Shown: positions 34,288 to 44,551 of the stretch, in pieces | How the letters are laid out: each line of letters starts with the position of its first letter | Position numbering within the stretch: the first letter of the stretch is position 1 | Assembly: GCA_965205845.1 (NCBI GenBank) | Contig: CBDBIG010000005.1 | Span: 620,001-684,000 of the forward strand | Direction: 5' to 3' | Length of the DNA: 64,000 nucleotides | From: CBDBIG01 sp965205845 [NCBI: bacterium] | GTDB lineage: Bacteria; SAR324 | The notes under the pieces: model-generated | Databases searched by the model: none | What the model was told of the DNA's origin: nothing | Seen by the model: only the letters and a program-made list of their open reading frames with translations | Position numbers and translations under genes: made by a program

Positions 34288-34828
34288 GGGTTAGGCTAGC
34301 CAATACCAATAATGAGGGGTTTACGGACAAGGTTATAAGGGAATGAAAAGCCAATGGGTTTGCAGGGATAAGCGGCGGTTAAACCCACGGGGGCGCATGA
34401 GAGGCGTGGAACGGATCGCTAAGGCTACCTGCAGGTAGTGAGCATGAAGTGCAAGGTATAACCCAATGAAAAAGAATATGGCAAGCCATCCTTATATACG
34501 CAGGGGTTCTTCATCATGATGTTACAAACTATTAGAGCACCGGGTGCCCTATTTCAACGTATCCGGCGGGGACACGGTGATCTATGCGCAAAATGCATAA
34601 AAATTTTTGATTCGTTTTTAAGCTAGACAATCCATGGCTGCTTGTTATAGATTTTTTCCGACAGGTTGGTCGCGTGGTAAAAGCGATTTAACGCCAAAAA
34701 CGTGTGCTTGGGGTGTGTTTGGGGTGTGCTTGCAGTTCGGTTGCGGTGTGTGTTTCTAACACGGGTTGTAAAGATTTTGCGGGCAGGTCGCAGTAATGCC
34801 CAAAGTAATAGTACTTAAAAAGGAATTG
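34288..34828. other. intergenic region between divergent pheS and rpsU
   Basis: This 540-base divergent promoter region shows no recognised gene or riboswitch. A T-box or phe leader peptide for pheS was looked for and not recognised. Confidence 0.4.
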
Positions 34829-34849
34829 ATGAAGGTTTATATACAGTGA
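34829..34849 (+). CDS. six-codon leader ORF overlapping the rpsU start
   Basis: ATG 34829, preceded by AAGGA at 5 bases, reads MKVYIQ and stops at TGA 34847-34849, which overlaps the GTG start of rpsU (GTGA). The ribosome binding site fits this short ORF better than it fits rpsU, so rpsU may be translated by coupling. Confidence 0.4.
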   Translation: MKVYIQ

Positions 34850-35058
34850 TCGAAGTAAGGGTGATGAACGATCAAGTGGATCGTGCCATGCGTGATTTAA
34901 AACGCAAACTCATTAAAGAGGGCTTGTTCAAAGAGTTGAGCCGCCGTAAATTTTATACCAAACCCTCCCTTGCCAAGCGCCTAAAAAGTGCCCAGGCGGC
35001 TAAGGTGCGCAAAAAAGAAGCGCGTCGTGATCGCGAGCGCACCGGTTTCGATCTGTAG
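34846..35058 (+). CDS. rpsU: 30S ribosomal protein S21
   Basis: S21 is a small basic protein of the 30S subunit. The 70-residue protein reads MIEVRVMNDQVDRAMRDLKR, then KLIKEGLFKELSRRKFYTKP and a basic tail ending RRDRERTGFDL, matching S21 of the 70-residue class. It starts at GTG 34846 within the leader ORF stop. No dnaG or rpoD, its usual neighbours, follows. The last 35 codons and the following 185 bases are duplicated immediately downstream. Confidence 0.92.
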   Translation: MIEVRVMNDQVDRAMRDLKRKLIKEGLFKELSRRKFYTKPSLAKRLKSAQAAKVRKKEARRDRERTGFDL

Positions 35059-35538
35059 GCTGCCGCACTTTGCTGTGCCCCTTTGGCGGATGTGGGTTTT
35101 GATTCGTTTCCGGAAAAATGTGTGTTCGCTCGGGGTTTGCCCCCTCTACGGACGGTTGTACCTAAGGGGTTGATGCATGTCTGCCATGCCCGTTGGGGTT
35201 TGGCTTTGTTTTGGGCGAGTTATTGTGCATAACGCGCGGCGGGAATTTTATACCAAACCCTCCCTTGCCAAGCGCCTAAAAAGTGCCCAGGCGGCTAAGG
35301 TGCGCAAAAAAGAAGCGCGTCGTGATCGCGAGCGCACCGGTTTCGATCTGTAGGCTGCCGCACTTTGCTGTGCCCCTTTGGCGGATGTGGGTTTTGATTC
35401 GTTTCCGGAAAAATGTGTGTTCGCTCGGGGTTTGCCCCCTCTACGGACGGTTGTACCTAAGGGGTTGATGCCTGCCTGCCATGCCCGTTGGGGTTTGGCT
35501 TTGTTTTGGGCGAGTTATTGTGCATAACGCGCGGCGGG
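34949..35538 (+). repeat. 295-bp direct duplication of the rpsU 3' end and downstream region
   Basis: AATTTTATACCAAACCCTCC starts at 34949 inside rpsU and again at 35244. The second copy carries the last 36 codons of rpsU with the stop codon but no start, so it is a dead gene fragment (35244-35353). The copies differ at only about two bases near the end (TGATGCATGTCTGCC versus TGATGCCTGCCTGCC). The junction lies at a short GCGGCGGG/GCCGCCG-type match. The duplication ends just before the 3' end of lptB. Confidence 0.95.
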
Positions 35539-35568
35539 TGTGGGTTTTTGGAGCGCATATTTTTGTTG

Positions 35569-36408
35569 CTAAATATCAAAGCCCTCCCCGAGGTACACCC
35601 GCTTGGCGGTGGCGTTGTTGGCCAAATCTTGCGGCTTGCCTTCCACCAAGGTTTGACCGTGGTAAATGATGTAGGTGTAATCGGTTACGTTCAGCGTTTC
35701 TCTCACGTTGTGGTCGGTAATAAGAATGCCAATGCCTTTGGTTTTTAACTGACGCACCGTTTCTTGCATGTCGAGTACGGCGATTGGGTCGACCCCTGCG
35801 AAGGGCTCGTCGAGCAGTATAAATTGGGGTTCAAGCAGCAGCATCCGCGCAATTTCTACGCGGCGGCTTTCCCCACCGGAGAGTTGATAGCCCAGCACAT
35901 CGCGTACCTGCCCAATGTGATACACCTCTAAAAACTCTTCTACCTTTTGCCTGCGCTCATCCCTGCGCATTTTGGTGGTTTGCAACACCGCCATCAGATT
36001 TTCTTCCACCGTTAAGCGACGAAACACAGAGCGGTCTTGTGGCAAATAACCCAAACCAAGGCGCGCACGCTTGTGTAAAGGGAAGGCGGTAATATCGAGG
36101 CCATTCATGGTAATTCGACCTCGGTTGGGGGTGAGTAACCCTGATATAATCGAAAAAGCCGTGGTTTTTCCCGCGCCGTTAGGTCCTAGCAAGCCAACCA
36201 CCTGACCACGCTCGACTTCAATGGACACATTGTTTAATACGTAGCGTCGGCCGTAGCGTTTGCTTAGGTGATGGGCGGTAAACAGGCCTTCTTTGGGTGT
36301 ATTTAACGGGCATGGCACATATTGGCTGGCCATATCGTGCAAGGCATTGGTGTGGTGCTTTTGGGGTATTTGTTGAGGAGCATCGGGTGCGTCTTTTTGG
36401 GGTGGCAT
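35569..36408 (-). CDS. lptB: lipopolysaccharide export ABC transporter ATP-binding protein LptB
   Basis: LptB is the ATPase of the LptB2FGC complex that extracts LPS from the inner membrane. The 279-residue protein has Walker A GPNGAGKTT (75-83), Q-loop region YLPQDRSVFRRLTVEENL, ABC signature QLSGGESRRVEIARML, Walker B and D-loop FILLDEPFAGVDPIAV, and H-switch ILITDHNVRETL; YLPQ-x-S-x-F-R-x-L-T is the LptB wording. The first 40 residues are extra and a later start (for example MASQY at 26) is possible. lptA, lptC and rpoN, frequent neighbours, are not here. pyrG lies 57 bases upstream in the same direction. Confidence 0.95.
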   Translation of the reverse strand: MPPQKDAPDAPQQIPQKHHTNALHDMASQYVPCPLNTPKEGLFTAHHLSKRYGRRYVLNNVSIEVERGQVVGLLGPNGAGKTTAFSIISGLLTPNRGRITMNGLDITAFPLHKRARLGLGYLPQDRSVFRRLTVEENLMAVLQTTKMRRDERRQKVEEFLEVYHIGQVRDVLGYQLSGGESRRVEIARMLLLEPQFILLDEPFAGVDPIAVLDMQETVRQLKTKGIGILITDHNVRETLNVTDYTYIIYHGQTLVEGKPQDLANNATAKRVYLGEGFDI

Positions 36409-36464
36409 AAACGGTGTTGTGACGATGGCATTTTGTGTTTGTGAAGTGATAATACGAGGGTTTT

Positions 36465-38159
<1,695 letters not shown>

Positions 38160-38424
38160 CTAAAATGGGGCTAACTGCTATTGACCCAAAAGCAAAGCAC
38201 AGGACTGTGAATGCAGTGCACACAGCCTTCCTGCGATAGCAATCAGGCAAGTATGCGTACACAAAGAGGCCATTTTTTATACGCTGCGCTGCGGTTCGCA
38301 GGGAGCCACGAACGAAGGCTTGTGGCGACATCTCACACGCGAACTCACTAAGGACTGCCCTTTATCGAACCTCATCATCATAAGCATTTGCGTCTGTGTT
38401 GGCCAGTCGGCCAATATGCCATCC

Positions 38425-38733
38425 TCAATACTTGGCTAGCAGCCTTAAATTTTGTGCGGGACAAATCCTGCCCATTTCAATACTTGGCTAGCAGCCTTAA
38501 ATTTTGTGCGGGACAAATCTTGCCCATTTCAATACTTGGCTAGCAGCCTTAAATTTTGTGCGGGACAAATCTTGCCCATTTCAATACTTGGCTAGCAGCC
38601 TTAAATTTTGTGCGGGACAAATCTTGCCCATTCAATACTTGGCTAGCAGCCTTAAATTTTGTGCGGGACAAATCCTGCCCATTTCAATACTTGGCTAGCA
38701 GCCTTCAAGTTTGTGCGGGACAAATCTTGCCAA
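38425..38733. repeat. 52-bp tandem array, six copies
   Basis: CAATACTTGGCTAGCAGCC begins at 38426, 38478, 38530, 38582, 38633 and 38685 (steps 52, 52, 52, 51, 52). Copies are contiguous without spacers and nearly identical (ATCCTG or ATCTTG; one lacks a T). It lies in the intergenic region between divergent pyrG and a PBP gene. Confidence 0.97.
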
Positions 38734-39276
38734 CCCTCGCTATTTGTCATTTTCTCATGCCCATTCAAAGCCTATTGATGTGAATGCAGCCCCAAGCGCG
38801 TGCGCATTTAGCGCTAAAGCCTCGCATACTCGATTTATGGGTGAGGTTTTTGGATGAGCCCCACGGACCGCTTGCCATCATTTGCCACCAGGTTATCAAC
38901 GTGCCACGCGGCACACATGGACACGTTCAGGTATTTTTTTACAATACGCTCCACGCTTAGCAACATAGCCCCTAAAAAGTCAATGCACGCCGCCTTTAAT
39001 TGGGCCCCTAGAGGGGTGGGGAAGGCAAGGGTAGCGCGGAAGGGATGCTTTGCCCTTCTTGAGGGTGTGCTTTAAGGGGGTATTCAAAAAACCTAGCCAT
39101 GCACCTTTGCATGCTATGGTGGAAAAAGCACAAAGCATGCATTCTATTGTCAATAAGAGTAAAGATAAAACTTGCTAGGCAGTCCTTAGGATGCTCCGCG
39201 TTTGCACGCTAGTGGCATTTAATCTTCCTAAGGTATTTTCAAGACTTCAATGAGGAAACGCGGAGGGGGCTCATCC
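38734..39276. other. intergenic region before PBP1A
   Basis: No gene with family features was found. The segment near 39100-39240 is the likely promoter region of the PBP gene. A short ORF at 38854-39075 has no supporting evidence. Confidence 0.4.
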
Positions 39277-41583
39277 ATGCCATTTTTTTTTCGTCGCCCT
39301 TGGGGTTACTTCACTTGGCCTGTGTTAAGTGGAACGATATTTTTGCTGGGTGCCACCTGGGGCTTGTATCTATGGACACCCTATGCGGTCAAATTATTTG
39401 AAACCGCCGTTAGTCAAATGGAGCGCAATACCGAATTGTACGATGTACATGGACGTGTGTTTGCGGCAATTGCAGGCAATGAACGCCGCGAGTGGCGTGC
39501 CTTGAAAGATATTAGCCCTTATGTACAAAAAGCCGCGATTGCCATTGAGGATAAGCGCTTTTTTTCCCACAAAGGCATCGACCCGAGGCGGATTTTGGGT
39601 GCCCTTAAAGTAGACCTACAAGCCCGTGCTTTTTTGCAAGGGGGAAGCACCATTACCCAGCAATTGGTGAAGCTCACCTTGCTTTCCCCCCAGCGGAGCC
39701 TGCGGCGCAAGTTTCGTGAGGTGTTTATGGCCTTGGCCTTGGAACGCGCCTATTCCAAGGAGCAGTTGTTAGGCTTTTATTTAAATCGTATCTATCTAGG
39801 CAATGGGCTGTATGGCATTGCCCAAGCCAGCCAAGCCTATTTTGACAAAAGTGCTGCAGGCCTCAATTTGAGCGAGGCGGCTTTTTTGGCCGCACTCATT
39901 CAAAAACCTGAAGGGTATTTGCGTGGAGCACGCCAGCATGCCGCCAGTGTACATTACGACATCACCCAATTAGCGGGTCTATTTGCCCGCTGGAAGCAAG
40001 TGCTACACAACTTGCATACCTTTGGTTGGATTAGCCCCATGGAGTATCAACAAGCCCTTGCTACGCCTCCCACCCCCAAACGAAGCAACCAAAAACACCT
40101 CAACATTGCCCCTTATTTTGTACAAGCAGTGCGCAAAAATGTTCGTGAAAACCAGCAAGATGTGTACCTGGCGGGCGGCGGATATCGCATTCAAACAAGC
40201 CTCAATCTTGATTTACAACGCGCTGCTGATGAGAGTTTGGCAGCCTTGGATAAACAAATCCCTCAAGGTGCGCAAGTTGCGCTGGTTGCAATGGATGTTC
40301 TCACGGGTGAAGTGCGCGCCATGGTGGGGGGGCGCGATTTTGAAACCTCGCCCTTTAATCGTGCCACCCAAGCCAAACGTCAACCAGGTTCGGCCTTTAA
40401 ACCCGTGCTGTATGCTGCAGCGTTAAAGCGTGGCTTTAAACCGTATCAGGTGTTTTTGGATGCCCCTTTTTCTTATCGTTGGAATGAGCAAGAGAGCGCA
40501 AAAGACTGGAAAGGGGTACAAATCAGCTTGGCAGATGCCCCATCCACCAGCCCAGGTAAACAGCCCTCTTTGGTGCGCGATGATGAGACAGGCTGGGTGG
40601 TGTATACACCCAGCAATTACAAGCATCGTTATGGCCTTTTGCCTCGCGATACCACGCAAACTTTGGCAGACCAACGCATGAGTTTGTCCTTAGCATTGCA
40701 ACGCTCAAGCAATGTGATTGCCGTACAGGTGTTGCAGCAACTTGGCCAAACCGCACTGCTTAAGCAAGCCCGAGCGATGGGACTCAATGTCCGCAAAAAT
40801 GCAGGCCTGTGCGTGGCCTTAGGTTGCGCTGAAATGAGTTTGCTCGAACTTACCAGCGCGTATGCAGCGTTTGCCAATGGCGGCTGGCGCGTACACCCCC
40901 AAATGGTGCGTCAAATTTCTGATGCTCGCGGGGTCCTTAACTCCACTTTTCCACCCGAGCAGCGCCGCGCCATGGATCCATGGACGGCATATCGCATGCG
41001 CTGGATGCTCAGCGGGGTGCTGACCCATGGCACGGGCGTACGTGCTCGTATTGACGGGCCTGCGGGTGGAAAAACGGGCACTAACGATGGACCGCGGGAT
41101 GCTTGGTTTATTGGCTTTACGCCCAGCCTAGTGGTGGGCGTATGGATTGGCAGCGATACGAATTTAGTATTTAAACACCTCACAGGCGGCGGATTACCCG
41201 CAAGATGGTGGCGCAAATTTATGCAGCGCGCCAAACCTTTTATGCCCGATGACACCAACTATCCACCCTTAGAGCAGGAGTACATCACCTTGCCCATTTG
41301 CCAAACCAACGGTAGCCTTAATGCCGAAAAATGCCCACTAACCCTACCGACCCCACTGCTTGAAGACGAGGTTGTTCAGCTCCTTGAACGACAGCAGCAA
41401 GACACCCCCAGTGGGCAATACCAACAAGACCTGTGGCACCAAGTGGTTCCCTTGCCTCAAAACCATCCTCCTACCCAAAATATTCCCCCACCCACCCCCA
41501 AAAACCCGGGGGAGCCAAGCCCCAGACCATCACAAAACCTTCCAGCGCCCCAGCGTGTTTGGCCGCCTGCACCACGCAATTAA
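39277..41583 (+). CDS. mrcA: class A penicillin-binding protein (PBP1A type)
   Basis: This bifunctional peptidoglycan glycosyltransferase/transpeptidase is anchored in the inner membrane. ATG 39277 is preferred over an upstream in-frame ATG at 39250 because GGAGGGGG sits 7 bases before it. A membrane helix at about 12-32 is followed by the GT51 domain: IEDKRFFSHKGIDPRR (catalytic Glu) and GGSTITQQLVKL. The transpeptidase carries S-x-x-K in PGSAFKPVLY (about residue 372), S-x-N in LQRSSNVIAVQ and KTGT in GGKTGTNDGPRDAWF. A proline-rich tail of about 70 residues ends the protein. It is 768 residues long; a second class A PBP lies 3 kb downstream. Confidence 0.93.
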   Translation: MPFFFRRPWGYFTWPVLSGTIFLLGATWGLYLWTPYAVKLFETAVSQMERNTELYDVHGRVFAAIAGNERREWRALKDISPYVQKAAIAIEDKRFFSHKGIDPRRILGALKVDLQARAFLQGGSTITQQLVKLTLLSPQRSLRRKFREVFMALALERAYSKEQLLGFYLNRIYLGNGLYGIAQASQAYFDKSAAGLNLSEAAFLAALIQKPEGYLRGARQHAASVHYDITQLAGLFARWKQVLHNLHTFGWISPMEYQQALATPPTPKRSNQKHLNIAPYFVQAVRKNVRENQQDVYLAGGGYRIQTSLNLDLQRAADESLAALDKQIPQGAQVALVAMDVLTGEVRAMVGGRDFETSPFNRATQAKRQPGSAFKPVLYAAALKRGFKPYQVFLDAPFSYRWNEQESAKDWKGVQISLADAPSTSPGKQPSLVRDDETGWVVYTPSNYKHRYGLLPRDTTQTLADQRMSLSLALQRSSNVIAVQVLQQLGQTALLKQARAMGLNVRKNAGLCVALGCAEMSLLELTSAYAAFANGGWRVHPQMVRQISDARGVLNSTFPPEQRRAMDPWTAYRMRWMLSGVLTHGTGVRARIDGPAGGKTGTNDGPRDAWFIGFTPSLVVGVWIGSDTNLVFKHLTGGGLPARWWRKFMQRAKPFMPDDTNYPPLEQEYITLPICQTNGSLNAEKCPLTLPTPLLEDEVVQLLERQQQDTPSGQYQQDLWHQVVPLPQNHPPTQNIPPPTPKNPGEPSPRPSQNLPAPQRVWPPAPRN

Positions 41584-41820
41584 GGTTTTGATGAACCCTT
41601 TCTAATTCAATTTTTGCCAACAGATGCATGCCGCCGATTGTGTGTCCCAAAGGTGGCATGCAAGCAAGGGCAAGCGTGTTGGCATTGGATGACCCCCCCC
41701 CAGCCCGTAATGGTGGAAGCCATGGGAACTTAGATTTGGATTGAATAAGGGTCTGCGCCATCTCTCAGCGGAGAAAAGGCAAGGCGGTGCGAACCCATTG
41801 CTTGCGCTTAACACCAGCCT

Positions 41821-42150
41821 TGGCCTTGCACTGCCATGGGGAATGCGCCCCAAAGGTATGGCTGAATGGACGCCATGAATAACGCCATGGTTATTTTGCA
41901 TCGTGCTTAAACACCTGCTCTAAGGCGGCCTAGCCATGATTTTATGCGCAGATTACTTTGCTTGTTGATGCGATTATTACTTTGCTTGGCTGCGTGGCCT
42001 TGCACTGCCATGGGGAATGCGCCCCAAAGGTATGGCTGAATGGACGCCATGAATAACGCCATGGTTATTTTGCATCGTGCTTAAACACCTGATCAAGGCG
42101 GCCTAGCAACGATTTTATGCGCAGATTACTTTGCCTGACTGCATGGCCTT
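41821..42150. repeat. 174-bp direct duplication of the zapA 3' end
   Basis: TGGCCTTGCACTGCCATGGG at 41821 recurs at 41995, and identity continues through GCATCGTGCTTAAACACCTG into the zapA coding end. The proximal copy (41821-41994) therefore holds a dead copy of the last zapA codons on the minus strand. A smaller internal duplication of GATTACTTTGCTTG lies near 41951 and 41974. The second copy has diverged slightly from the first. Confidence 0.85.
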
Positions 42151-42514
42151 GTTCACGACAAATCAACTGGTCTGCCAGGTTTATGGCCGTTAGCAATGCA
42201 GCATGCAAGGGGGGGTGACCTTCTAAGTTCACCTTCACTTCTGCATGGGTTTCTGCCAACAAGCGCTCTACCTCTTGCATGTGGCTTTGAGAGCGGCGGC
42301 TGCTAACTTGAAACTGCCTGCCTGCCACCTCAATGCGATGCCAACTGATCTCGTCTAAATTCTGTGCAACAGCCTCGGCTTGGGTGGGCAGGGTAGGCGC
42401 AGACTCTAAGGTGGAAACGGTACTGGTAGACTGCTTTAATTTTAATGGACCTCTCCCACGGGCAAGCGGGGTATTTGCGGTTGTATTTGGTGAACTAGGT
42501 ACATAAAGTGACAT
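42065..42514 (-). CDS. zapA: cell division protein ZapA-like
   Basis: ZapA binds and bundles FtsZ. The conserved part is the C-terminal 95 residues: WHRIEVAGRQFQVSSRRSQS, HMQEVERLLAETHAEV, then LHAALLTAINLADQLI with the A-x-N-L-A-D-x-L helix typical of ZapA and a final coiled coil. ATG 42514 (MSLYVPSSPNTTANTP) is chosen because AAGGAAGG lies about 9 bases upstream; an earlier in-frame start would include an unrelated N-terminus. The first 50 residues are low-complexity. The 149-residue protein is longer than the usual 100-110. Its 3' end is duplicated downstream. Confidence 0.7.
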   Translation of the reverse strand: MSLYVPSSPNTTANTPLARGRGPLKLKQSTSTVSTLESAPTLPTQAEAVAQNLDEISWHRIEVAGRQFQVSSRRSQSHMQEVERLLAETHAEVKVNLEGHPPLHAALLTAINLADQLICREQGHAVRQSNLRIKSLLGRLDQVFKHDAK

Positions 42515-42965
42515 AAGCGTTTGCCTTCCTTGGCAGCAAAGCGCAAAAGCGTGCACGCCTTGTGGTTGTTTGAATGGAGCCTTTGGTAAATCATGCCAAG
42601 GCTTTACACAACACCGCCCTACATCATGGACTTTTGCTCGGGTTTTTATAACAGCCATTGTTTGTTTAACAATGCTACTTTGAGCCCCCGTGCTTGCTCT
42701 GGGCAGTGTGGTTTTTACAAGTTAGCTTTTGGCAATATGGGCGTTTTTCTTTCATTGCTATTGAGAAAAAACATCCCCGGTCAGGGTTTCACGTGGTGCT
42801 AAAAAGTGCAACTTTGCCAGAAATTTGGGCGAAAATAGCGCGGCTTTGCCGGGGTGGCATGTTTTTGCATGTCTTCCCTTTGTGAGTTGCTTCTCACCGG
42901 CCTGTATGCTTACGGTTCGTCTTTACCCCTAACTCATAGGATTATCTGCAAAATAGGCGATTGCC
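42515..42965. other. intergenic region between divergent zapA and lgt
   Basis: In several proteobacteria 6S RNA lies next to zapA, but no 6S-like folding pattern could be confirmed here by eye. No gene was recognised. Confidence 0.35.
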
Positions 42966-43751
42966 ATGATTTACAACCATCACTTAAACCCCATTGCGCT
43001 CTCCCTTGGCCCTTTAAATATTGCCTGGTATGGGCTGATGTACGCCCTTAGTTTTTTGATTGCCTATGTGTGCTTGCTTCGCCTTGCGCGCAACAAAAAC
43101 ACCCCTTTTAACCAAGACGAAGCCAGCGATTTACTCACCTATATTATGGTTGGGGTCATTTTAGGCGGCAGGTTGGGCTGGGTGTTGTTTTACGGTGGCG
43201 CCATCTATTGGCAGCAGCCGTGGCGTATTTTGGAGATATGGAAAGGTGGCATGTCGTTTCACGGTGGACTGCTGGGCTGTTTAGGGGCGTCATGGTGGTT
43301 TTGTCGCAAAAAGCAGTTTTCCTGGCCACACATTGCGGATATCCTCACCATACTGGCTCCCATTGGCTTGTTTTTTGGGCGCGTTGGCAATTTTATCAAT
43401 GGTGAACTGTACGGTCGCCCCACCGCTGGCAATTGGGGGGTGGTGTTTCCTAGCGATGCCTACCGCTTGCCAAGACATCCCAGCCAACTTTACGAGGCAT
43501 TGTTAGAGGGACCCATATTGCTGCTGTTTTTGCTGGGCATTCAGCGTTTGCACTTAAAGCACGGCGCAGTCGCAGCTTGTTTTGTACTGGGCTATGGCAT
43601 GGCACGCTTTGCCATTGAGTTTGTACGCCTGCCCGATGCACACCTTGGGTATTTATGGCTCGACTTTACCATGGGTCAATGGTTAAGCCTTCCCATGATG
43701 CTCCTGGGCATCGTGTGGTTGCGCTTATGCCTCCAAAAATCCAAGCTTTAA
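42966..43751 (+). CDS. lgt: prolipoprotein diacylglyceryl transferase Lgt
   Basis: Lgt transfers diacylglycerol from phosphatidylglycerol to the lipobox cysteine of prolipoproteins, an essential inner-membrane step. The 261-residue protein has about seven membrane segments, the N-terminal ALSLGPLNIAWYGLMYALSF, the conserved SFHGGLLG with the essential histidine (about residue 99), and the Lgt signature GRVGNFINGELYGRPT at about 138-153, followed by HPSQLYEALLEG and R-x-x-I-E-F-x-R (MARFAIEFVRLPD). Length is typical. Confidence 0.97.
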   Translation: MIYNHHLNPIALSLGPLNIAWYGLMYALSFLIAYVCLLRLARNKNTPFNQDEASDLLTYIMVGVILGGRLGWVLFYGGAIYWQQPWRILEIWKGGMSFHGGLLGCLGASWWFCRKKQFSWPHIADILTILAPIGLFFGRVGNFINGELYGRPTAGNWGVVFPSDAYRLPRHPSQLYEALLEGPILLLFLLGIQRLHLKHGAVAACFVLGYGMARFAIEFVRLPDAHLGYLWLDFTMGQWLSLPMMLLGIVWLRLCLQKSKL

Positions 43752-43841
43752 AAAAGGGCGGTCCATGCGCGTTTTTGAGTACACACCCGCCATCATTGAG
43801 CATTCGTAAACCATTTTTTTGAAGAGTCAGGTAAGCATCTC

Positions 43842-44510
43842 ATGACACGCATCTATACCCGCACGGGCGATACTGGCACCACAGGTTTGGCAAGTGGTGA
43901 GCGCGTAACCAAAAACAGTGCCCGTGTTGAGGCCTATGGCGCGGTGGATGAATTGAATTGCGTCTTAGGCGTGGTGCGCACCGAGATATTAAGCCTTGGC
44001 AAATCTGTGCCTGCCTGGGCAATGCTTCTTCACCATGCCCTTGAGCGCGTACAGCAGCGTTTGTTCGATTTGGGTTCTTCCTTGGCCACCCCACCTACTA
44101 AGGGGGGTACAAAATACAGCACCCACATTGAGCCAAACGACGTGCAAGCCCTTGAGGCATGGATGGATGCGATGGAGGTCGACCTCGCCCCTTTAACCCA
44201 ATTTGTGCTTCCTGGAGGGGGGAGGGTTGGAGCATATTTACACCTGGGGCGGGGGGTATGCCGGCGCGCAGAACGGCGTTGCGTTACCTTGCAGCAAACG
44301 CATCAAAATGCCGTTGCGCCTCAGGACGTCCCCTTTTTAAACAGGCTATCCGATGCACTGTTTGTGAGTGCGCGCTACGCCGCTCACCATAGTCAAAACC
44401 TCGAAACCGTGTGGAAACAAAAACAGCCCATGCAAGGGTTTTGGAGTGACAGCAACGGAACTACGCGTGAAAAGGTGGAGTTCAAAACGAGCGAGCGAGA
44501 TCTCCCCTAA
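43842..44510 (+). CDS. cob(I)alamin adenosyltransferase, PduO type
   Basis: This enzyme transfers the adenosyl group of ATP to cob(I)alamin, giving adenosylcobalamin. The 222-residue protein has the N-terminal ATP loop MTRIYTRTGDTGTTGLASGE, the block VEAYGAVDELNCVLGVVRTE, LFDLGSSLATPP and FVLPGGGRVGAYLHLGRGVC with RRAERR, then LNRLSDALFVSARYAA. These are the PduO/MMAB signatures. The tail after residue 190 (MQGFWSDSNGTTREKVEFKT) is extra. It lies 90 bases after lgt in the same direction. It converges with the PBP gene on the minus strand. Confidence 0.94.
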   Translation: MTRIYTRTGDTGTTGLASGERVTKNSARVEAYGAVDELNCVLGVVRTEILSLGKSVPAWAMLLHHALERVQQRLFDLGSSLATPPTKGGTKYSTHIEPNDVQALEAWMDAMEVDLAPLTQFVLPGGGRVGAYLHLGRGVCRRAERRCVTLQQTHQNAVAPQDVPFLNRLSDALFVSARYAAHHSQNLETVWKQKQPMQGFWSDSNGTTREKVEFKTSERDLP

Positions 44511-44551
44511 TCGCAGAGTCACCATGGCTAACAAAATTACAAGGGTTAGAT

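Noticed and set aside
38425-38733. CRISPR array from regularly spaced repeats
   Set aside because: The 52-bp units are contiguous with no unique spacers, and no cas gene is nearby.
38854-39075. Short ORF before the PBP gene
   Set aside because: No ribosome binding site, no conserved feature, and composition like non-coding sequence.
42515-42965. 6S RNA next to zapA
   Set aside because: The position fits, but no convincing long hairpin with a central bubble was recognised by eye.
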